Source of the DNA: DRQF01 sp964559135
Lineage (GTDB): Bacteria > Planctomycetota > GCA-002687715 > DRQF01
DNA length: 47,455 nt
Assembly (NCBI GenBank): GCA_964559135.1
Contig: CAZLGG010000020.1
Coordinates: 1-47,455, forward strand
Reading direction: 5' to 3'
The position numbers and the translations under genes are program-made. Positions within the stretch are counted from its first letter, which is position 1. The number at the start of each line of letters is the position of its first letter. Of the stretch, positions 47,165 through 47,455 are shown piece after piece. Below the pieces are notes generated by a model. It searched no databases, was not told where the DNA came from, and saw only the letters and a program-made list of their open reading frames with translations.

Positions 47165-47455
47165 GTGAAAGAGATTCCAGCCAAATACGACGCCAAGGCC
47201 GCGGAAGCCCATTGGGCCGCCCGCTGGGAGGACATGGGAATCCATCGTTGGGATTCCAGCAAATCCCGCGAGGAAACGTTCGTGGTCGATACCCCCCCAC
47301 CCACCGTGTCCGGATCGCTTCACATCGGCCACGTCTTCAGCTACTCCCACCAGGATGTCGTGGTCCGTTACCAGCGCATGCGGGGCAAGAACGTGTTACA
47401 ACCGATGGGGTGGGATGCCTTTGGGCTGCCCGCCGAGCAGTACGCGATCCAGACG
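47165..47455 (+). CDS. valS: valyl-tRNA synthetase, 5' end (runs off window end)
   Basis: Ninety-seven codons are visible from GTG 47165 (GAGGATG upstream). 'TPPPTVSGSLHIGHVFSY', with the HIGH motif, and 'VVRYQRMRGKNV' are the ValS N-terminal signature. However, the next block reads 'PMGWDAFGLPAEQYAI', which is the LeuS form; most ValS proteins have GWDDNGLPTE here. The call therefore rests on the first block and needs the remaining sequence. It is cytoplasmic and charges tRNA-Val. Confidence 0.8.
   Translation, partial: MKEIPAKYDAKAAEAHWAARWEDMGIHRWDSSKSREETFVVDTPPPTVSGSLHIGHVFSYSHQDVVVRYQRMRGKNVLQPMGWDAFGLPAEQYAIQT

Overview
The window is a GC-rich, gene-dense bacterial chromosome segment with about 39 supported genes, many in tightly packed minus-strand operons. 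Planctomycetota is the most likely source. This is an inference from secreted FG-GAP and beta-helix proteins with 'DxDGDGDxD' and 'GGVDRGCYE' tails, a DUF1573 / MauE-like pair, many membrane-anchored proteins of unknown function, and ordinary Gram-negative-type envelope genes (WaaP-like kinases, Wzx-like flippase). No rRNA gene is visible, so the assignment is not firm.

Layout. 1-3471: a truncated FG-GAP protein, an APC permease and a secreted beta-helix protein. 3478-13625: an envelope glycan locus of five co-directional minus-strand genes (kinase/pseudokinase, flippase, GT2, GT4, and a membrane-anchored sulfatase-like fusion), with a divergent WaaP-like kinase coupled by GTGA overlap to a MobA-like nucleotidyltransferase. 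14209-19036: queG, a large coiled-coil membrane protein with a frame-disrupted 3' region, and an orphan EboE-like TIM barrel. 19093-21513: leuS. 21598-24177: two secreted proteins (one with HExxH) and a small 2[4Fe-4S] ferredoxin. 24229-29931: a minus-strand run of pabB, pabC, a HEAT-like protein, a DUF2062 protein and two single-pass membrane proteins. 29940-35309: an inserted cassette bounded by a perfect 40-bp direct repeat. 35284-38742: xerC, then modABC (convergent). 38743-39176: non-coding repeat region. 39177-42452: ptsN, prfB (with a programmed +1 frameshift) and purH. 42595-47455: an esterase, the threonine-degradation pair tdh-kbl, an unknown protein with a SWIM-like Cys/His motif, and the 5' end of a valS-like gene.

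The most unusual feature is the cassette at 29980-35269. It separates what must once have been a divergent pabB/xerC pair about 22 bp apart. The 40-bp repeat contains the first 26 bases of xerC, and the intact copy is at the right end. Inside is one complete minus-strand operon, visibly lower in GC than its surroundings: a secreted 120-aa protein with 12 cysteines, a membrane-anchored protein with carboxypeptidase-regulatory-like repeats, a MauE/DoxX-type redox membrane domain (CGCFG) fused to a large exported domain, and a DUF1573 protein. I read it as a mobile module for making, oxidatively folding and displaying a disulfide-rich secreted protein. I know of no described system matching it.

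Housekeeping pathways represented are tRNA charging (leuS, valS), queuosine synthesis (queG), folate (pabB, pabC), purines (purH), translation termination (prfB), molybdate uptake (modABC) and threonine to glycine (tdh, kbl).
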